Shown piece after piece: positions 22,205 to 25,053 of a DNA stretch of 25,053 nt. The translations under genes and the position numbers were made by a program. Below the pieces are notes generated by a model, which ran no database searches, was not told the origin of the DNA, and worked only from the letters and a program-made list of their open reading frames with translations. Source of the DNA: Scytonema sp. UIC 10036 (GTDB lineage Bacteria > Cyanobacteriota > Cyanobacteriia > Cyanobacteriales > Nostocaceae); NCBI RefSeq assembly GCF_009725235.1, contig NZ_WJFC01000194.1:1-25053 (forward strand), in the 5' to 3' direction. Each line of letters starts with the position of its first letter. The first letter of the stretch is position 1.

Positions 22205-22318
22205 GGGGATTGGGGAATGTCGGGATAGAAAAAGTTTCAAGTATTAGAAGACAAGGAAGGCGCACAGTTTCCAAAAACCGCGACTTTTTCTAGATACTAG
22301 CTATTGTCCCAAATCCCC
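22205..22318. repeat. Large imperfect nested inverted repeat
   Basis: TAGAAAAAGT (22226-22235) is exactly complementary to ACTTTTTCTA (22283-22292). Outside it, GGGGATTGGGGA (22205-22216) mirrors TCCCAAATCCCC (22307-22318) with one mismatch and small offsets between. GGAA/TTCC pairs near the centre. The whole could fold into a hairpin of about 110 bases. It lies in the 437-base gene-free stretch 22070-22506, which otherwise holds the terminator, GAAAACTCAGTTTTC (22152-22166) and A/T-rich sequence. Confidence 0.5.
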
Positions 22319-22506
22319 ATCACTTCGTGAATAGCCGCGCCTTTTTTGGGTCAGTTAAGTATTACTTACCTTTCAAGCGCCAGAAAATTCTCTACACAAC
22401 ATTATTAATAAGTATTGCTTATATAAAAATTAGCGAGCGGCTTGCTCAAATGTATATACTCGCTTTTATACACCCGGTTATAAATGTTTACTAACAATGC
22501 ATAATA

Positions 22507-23013
22507 TCAATGTGCTTTACTAAAATTTTCTAGATCGCCGATCAAATAATCTAAGTAATATTGAATTATGGACTCATGCGCTTCGTCAGGTAACAAAAAA
22601 GATTTTATCTTGTAATCCCTTATATATCGAACTATATCCAGAACTATATCCAGAACTATATTCAAAGGAATATTTTTTAGTTCTTCTAATTTTATAATAC
22701 TAACTGGCATTCTATGATCGTACTTTATATTACATTTTAACCATGCTAAATATAATTCAATTAAATTGTAAAAATCAAACCTATTAATTTCCTTAACAAG
22801 CCCTTCTGCTAAATCTTTCTGCGGAATTGTATTCCAAATTGCATCGCAAGCTTCAATCGTAATTCTTATAATAAGGTCATTATCCTCTAGAGTATTAGTT
22901 ATTAATAATCTTTGCAAAAAATTGTCATGACACTGTTTAAGGCTATTGATTTGTTCAAGTCTATTGCTTTGCGAAAAATTGTCATGCCACTGTTCAATTC
23001 TATTGAATTCCAT
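22507..23013 (-). CDS. Hypothetical protein, 168 residues
   Basis: Not recognised. A soluble, mostly helical protein rich in Ile, Leu, Asn and Asp. The N-terminus contains a duplicated CHDNF/WHDNF segment (about 8-33), matched in the DNA by two copies of AAAAATTGTCATG about 60 bases apart. IVLDIVLDIVRYI (about 120-132) is encoded by a 12-bp tandem repeat (around 22632-22660). A/T-rich codon use sets this and the next two genes apart from the plasmid backbone, suggesting separate acquisition. It is the last gene of a minus-strand group, 104 bases after the 112-residue gene. Confidence 0.55.
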   Translation of the reverse strand: MEFNRIEQWHDNFSQSNRLEQINSLKQCHDNFLQRLLITNTLEDNDLIIRITIEACDAIWNTIPQKDLAEGLVKEINRFDFYNLIELYLAWLKCNIKYDHRMPVSIIKLEELKNIPLNIVLDIVLDIVRYIRDYKIKSFLLPDEAHESIIQYYLDYLIGDLENFSKAH

Positions 23014-23117
23014 ATTTTTACTAATTTATATTTTTTTTAGATTTACACTAATTTCTTAGTATTTGCTAGTCATATTCAAAGGTTATAAATATGATTATAA
23101 AACGCACTTGTGTTCTA

Positions 23118-23456
23118 TTAAAATAACTTCATAGGCTTTTCATGAGTATCTTCAAGTTCTCCAAACCGTAAGACAGAACTCACTTGTGCCCTATATTTCA
23201 TGATTTTTTTAACAAAAACAATGTCTAAATTATTTTCCTCAGTAGTCTCATGTTTATGTTCATCTTTTTTTTGTTTCTGTATTAAAATAGAATCAAAAAC
23301 TTTATCTATTTGCTCTTGTAAAGAGCTTTCTGAATTGACTTGCAAATTGAATTCCGAAATTAATCGCTTATAGACTTTTTGCCATTGAGGTTTATCTGCT
23401 TCCAGGGGTCTTAATACTTCCTTCAGTCTTTCAAATAAGTTATTGTCATCAGACAT
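23118..23456 (-). CDS. Hypothetical soluble protein, 112 residues
   Basis: I place the start at the ATG of 23456, with AGAGGTG six bases upstream; a GTG start at 23465 is also open. The product is charged, with an N-terminal helical half (LFERLKEVLRPLEADKPQWQKVYKRLISEF) and a Lys/Glu/His-rich middle (about 60-75). No known motif is seen. It follows the membrane-protein gene within about a dozen bases on the same strand, so the two probably work as a pair. Function unknown. Confidence 0.55.
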   Translation of the reverse strand: MSDDNNLFERLKEVLRPLEADKPQWQKVYKRLISEFNLQVNSESSLQEQIDKVFDSILIQKQKKDEHKHETTEENNLDIVFVKKIMKYRAQVSSVLRFGELEDTHEKPMKLF

Positions 23457-23467
23457 AATATTCACCT

Positions 23468-24046
23468 CTAAAATACAATCTTAAGTGCTGACCATATATA
23501 AATAGCAAGCGGAATGACCGAGAGTACTGTAGAGAAGAATCCTACAGTCACCCAAAATCTCTTTCTTTTATTTTGTCCAGAGTTATGATGAGCAGCCAGA
23601 CTATATTGTTCAGCCAGTATACTTATGAATTTAATCTCAGAATTAGCGCCTAAAGGCGACGAATCCCAAAAATACAAATCTCGTAAAGGATTTTTAGGGT
23701 GTGGATTTTTATAGTTTTGCAATCTCATAGAGTAAAGAAGTGAGAGGATAGCTATTAATATAAAAATTAACCATATTGTTCCCGAAATATATATGAAATC
23801 CACCCAAAAATATTTTTCAAATAACTTATTATTATTAATTTTAAATATCGCTTGACTAACAGGCTCGAAAAATTTTATATTAAATAGTACTGAACCTAAA
23901 ATAATGGTTATAAAAGATATATAAAATTGGACTTTTGATTCTAAACGTTCTTTACTATTCTCTTCCATTTCAAAAATTTTTTGGCAATATTCTAATCGTG
24001 TCTTTTCAAAAGATAATTGTTTCGCTTCAATTGCGTCCTGCTCCAT
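23468..24046 (-). CDS. Multi-spanning membrane protein, 192 residues
   Basis: An N-terminal charged helix (about 1-36, likely cytoplasmic coiled coil) is followed by membrane helices at about 39-58 (FYISFITIILGSVLF), 84-106 (FIYISGTIWLIFILIAILSLL) and 165-187 (VGFFSTVLSVIPLAIYIW). Between the second and third lies a soluble loop with NPLRDLYFWDSSP and ISILAEQYSLAAHHNSGQNKRK. The plan (cytoplasmic helix, two spans, loop with Tyr/Asn motif, last span) resembles small membrane effectors found near nucleotide-signalling defence genes such as SLATT-type proteins, but no cyclase or nucleotide sensor is present, so that comparison is loose. First gene of the minus-strand group; upstream DNA is strongly A/T-rich. 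Confidence 0.6.
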   Translation of the reverse strand: MEQDAIEAKQLSFEKTRLEYCQKIFEMEENSKERLESKVQFYISFITIILGSVLFNIKFFEPVSQAIFKINNNKLFEKYFWVDFIYISGTIWLIFILIAILSLLYSMRLQNYKNPHPKNPLRDLYFWDSSPLGANSEIKFISILAEQYSLAAHHNSGQNKRKRFWVTVGFFSTVLSVIPLAIYIWSALKIVF

Positions 24047-24232
24047 GCTCCACCCACTTTTGCCAACTTAAACTTTTTAGATAATCTTATTTATAAAAAT
24101 ATTTACATATGAAACAAACTTTTGAAATAAAACTTAAAGAAAGTTATACTACACTTCACTAACTTCTTAGAAAGATTTTAAAAGTATAACATTTTATAAA
24201 ACCATAAGAAATTAAGCGACTAACTAACAAGA

Positions 24233-24266
24233 CTGGGGCTGAAATAGGTTGATTATTCCAGCCCAG
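24233..24266. repeat. Imperfect hairpin, CTGGGGCTGAAATA / TATTCCAGCCCAG
   Basis: The arms pair over about 13 bases with one bulge and one mismatch around a short loop. It lies in the gene-free stretch upstream of the minus-strand membrane-protein gene. No T-run on either side makes it a clear terminator. Confidence 0.5.
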
Positions 24267-24310
24267 CTATGCGAAGAGCAAAAATCCTCTAGAATTATTC
24301 ACAACTTATA

Positions 24311-24333
24311 AGTTCGTGATATACCGACGAACT
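24311..24333. repeat. 7-bp inverted repeat AGTTCGT / ACGAACT
   Basis: Perfect arms at 24311-24317 and 24327-24333 directly precede the first GGGGACA of the repeat-rich terminal region. Meaning unknown. Confidence 0.4.
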
Positions 24334-24542
24334 GGGGACACTTCGTTTAGAGCGGGTGGTGTCGGGGACGGGCAGAAAATTAATCGTGAAGTGACCACTA
24401 ACTCAGCAGCCCCCTCCCCTACTCCCCTCCCCCCTCCCATTCCCGTAGTACGATCGCCCCCTTCCCTCGCTTGCTTCCGAGCAGCATTAATACTTACTAC
24501 GCATTTGTCCCCACCCGTACAGTATAGGTATAAAATTCCAAG

Positions 24543-24597
24543 TGTCCCCACCCGTACAAGGGGGATGTAAACCACTAAATTTAGGGGGGTGGGGACA
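24543..24597. repeat. Hairpin 1 of the GTCCCCACCC family
   Basis: TGTCCCCACCC (24543-24553) pairs perfectly with GGGTGGGGACA (24587-24597) over a 33-base loop. Confidence 0.7.
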
Positions 24598-24710
24598 GGG
24601 TAGGGACAGAGTAAAAATACTCATGTAGCTAACCCCACCAATTACCAGTTTTTGTCCCTATCCGTACACCTTAAGTATAAAATTTTAAGTGTCCCCACCC
24701 GTACAAAATT

Positions 24711-24755
24711 TGTCCCCACCCCCATGATTAGGTCTAAAAAGAGGGGGTGGGGACA
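24711..24755. repeat. Hairpin 2 of the GTCCCCACCC family
   Basis: TGTCCCCACCCCC (24711-24723) pairs perfectly over 13 bp with GGGGGTGGGGACA (24743-24755); loop of 19 bases. Confidence 0.8.
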
Positions 24756-24970
24756 TAAGCATTTATACTCATTAAGGGTGGGGGTGGGGACACAGCAAGT
24801 CAAAATTTGATATTCTAGCCACTGAGTCATCAAATTATTCAAATAGAGCGGCTTTAAGGCACCTAGAAGGCGTGGCAATAGCAAGAATAGACAATCCAGC
24901 GTCAAAGGCTTAGCGCGGTTTTTAGGCGGTTTTTTTTTGCGCTTTTTTTAGAGACAGCCAGGTCGGCAAG

Positions 24971-25030
24971 TGTCCCCACCCCCCCCCTAAAAAAACCGTT
25001 TCACTATAAAAACACGGGGGGGTGGGGACA
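24971..25030. repeat. Hairpin 3 of the GTCCCCACCC family
   Basis: TGTCCCCACCCCCCC (24971-24985) pairs perfectly over 15 bp with its complement at 25016-25030; the loop is 30 bases and A-rich. It is the strongest hairpin in the window and lies within 25 bases of its end. Confidence 0.85.
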
Positions 25031-25053
25031 TAAGCAAATATACTCATCAAGAG

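Larger units (their letters stand above)
24506..25035. repeat. Family of GTCCCCACCC hairpin repeats in a gene-free region
   Basis: TGTCCCCACCCGTACA is exact at 24506, 24543 and 24690, with a variant at 24653. Shorter TGTCCCCACCC copies start at 24711 and 24971. Inverted copies (GGGTGGGGACA) end at 24597, 24755, 24791 and 25030. They pair into hairpins, listed separately. GGGGACA is followed within about 10-20 bases by ATACTCAT three times (24617, 24765, 25040), so a unit of repeat arm plus ATACTCAT recurs. Open frames across this region are repeat translations, not genes. The whole interval 24047-25053 lacks a credible gene; 24047-24230 is simply A/T-rich. Confidence 0.85.

Noticed and set aside
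24306..24905. Open frames of 84-89 codons on both strands in the repeat region
   Set aside because: They translate the GTCCCCACCC repeats and G/C runs, have no ribosome binding sites and overlap each other on opposite strands.
24971..25030. Strong hairpin considered as a hairpin telomere target
   Set aside because: Its 30-base loop and membership in a family of similar internal repeats do not fit a resolvase target, which has little or no gap at the centre.

Overview
The window looks like a stretch of cyanobacterial plasmid, most like those of filamentous Nostoc/Anabaena-type strains. Three things point there: eleven copies of the cyanobacterial HIP1 octamer GCGATCGC, an initiator of the cyanobacterial CyRepA1 type, and a CRISPR repeat of the cyanobacterial GGAAAC-handle kind. 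I see no rRNA, tRNA, transposase, cas or chromosomal housekeeping genes.

Layout. (1) 85-3038, plus strand: a small orphan ORF, then a three-gene cassette (STAS-like/GHKL ATPase fusion, DUF4325 STAS-like protein, PIN nuclease) that looks like a phospho-switch or toxin/defence module, then an unknown 182-residue protein. (2) 3043-8125, minus strand: replication operon with a 123-residue protein, the 1358-residue CyRepA1-type primase/helicase and two small proteins. Upstream (8122-8765) lie five scattered AGCACTG-type motifs in both orientations, a candidate origin. (3) 8311-9483: small RHH and XRE regulators; the XRE gene faces a plus-strand operon across overlapping promoters that share CTGTTAACAG operators. 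(4) 9247-13750: six-gene operon of small unknowns, a membrane protein, a coiled-coil protein and a membrane-anchored HerA/FtsK-like ATPase with a zinc ribbon; possibly a DNA-translocation or partition machine. (5) 13781-16137: type II (actin-like) segregation locus with a dense GTAC-repeat candidate centromere, a 68-residue protein, ParM, an RHH ParR-like protein, a DUF3850/ASCH protein and a coiled-coil protein, closed by a terminator. (6) 16301-17152: orphan CRISPR array of 12 repeats, read from the minus strand, apparently a fusion of two arrays. (7) 17153-18124: leader with unusual repeats, then a catalytic-domain-only tyrosine recombinase. (8) 18191-19805: an RHH regulator with palindromic operators, divergent from a coiled-coil/SAP-like protein gene. 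(9) 19982-22069: a protelomerase (telomere resolvase)-type recombinase with active-site spacing close to TelK. (10) 22507-24046: minus-strand group of unknown genes including a multi-spanning membrane protein. (11) 24047-25053: no credible gene, but a family of hairpin-forming GTCCCCACCC repeats.

Together this is a plasmid backbone (replication, actin segregation, two site-specific recombinases, several self-regulated small operons) with accessory immunity-like cargo (CRISPR array, STAS/ATPase/PIN cassette, membrane-protein pair). Functions are read from motifs by eye; no database search was possible.
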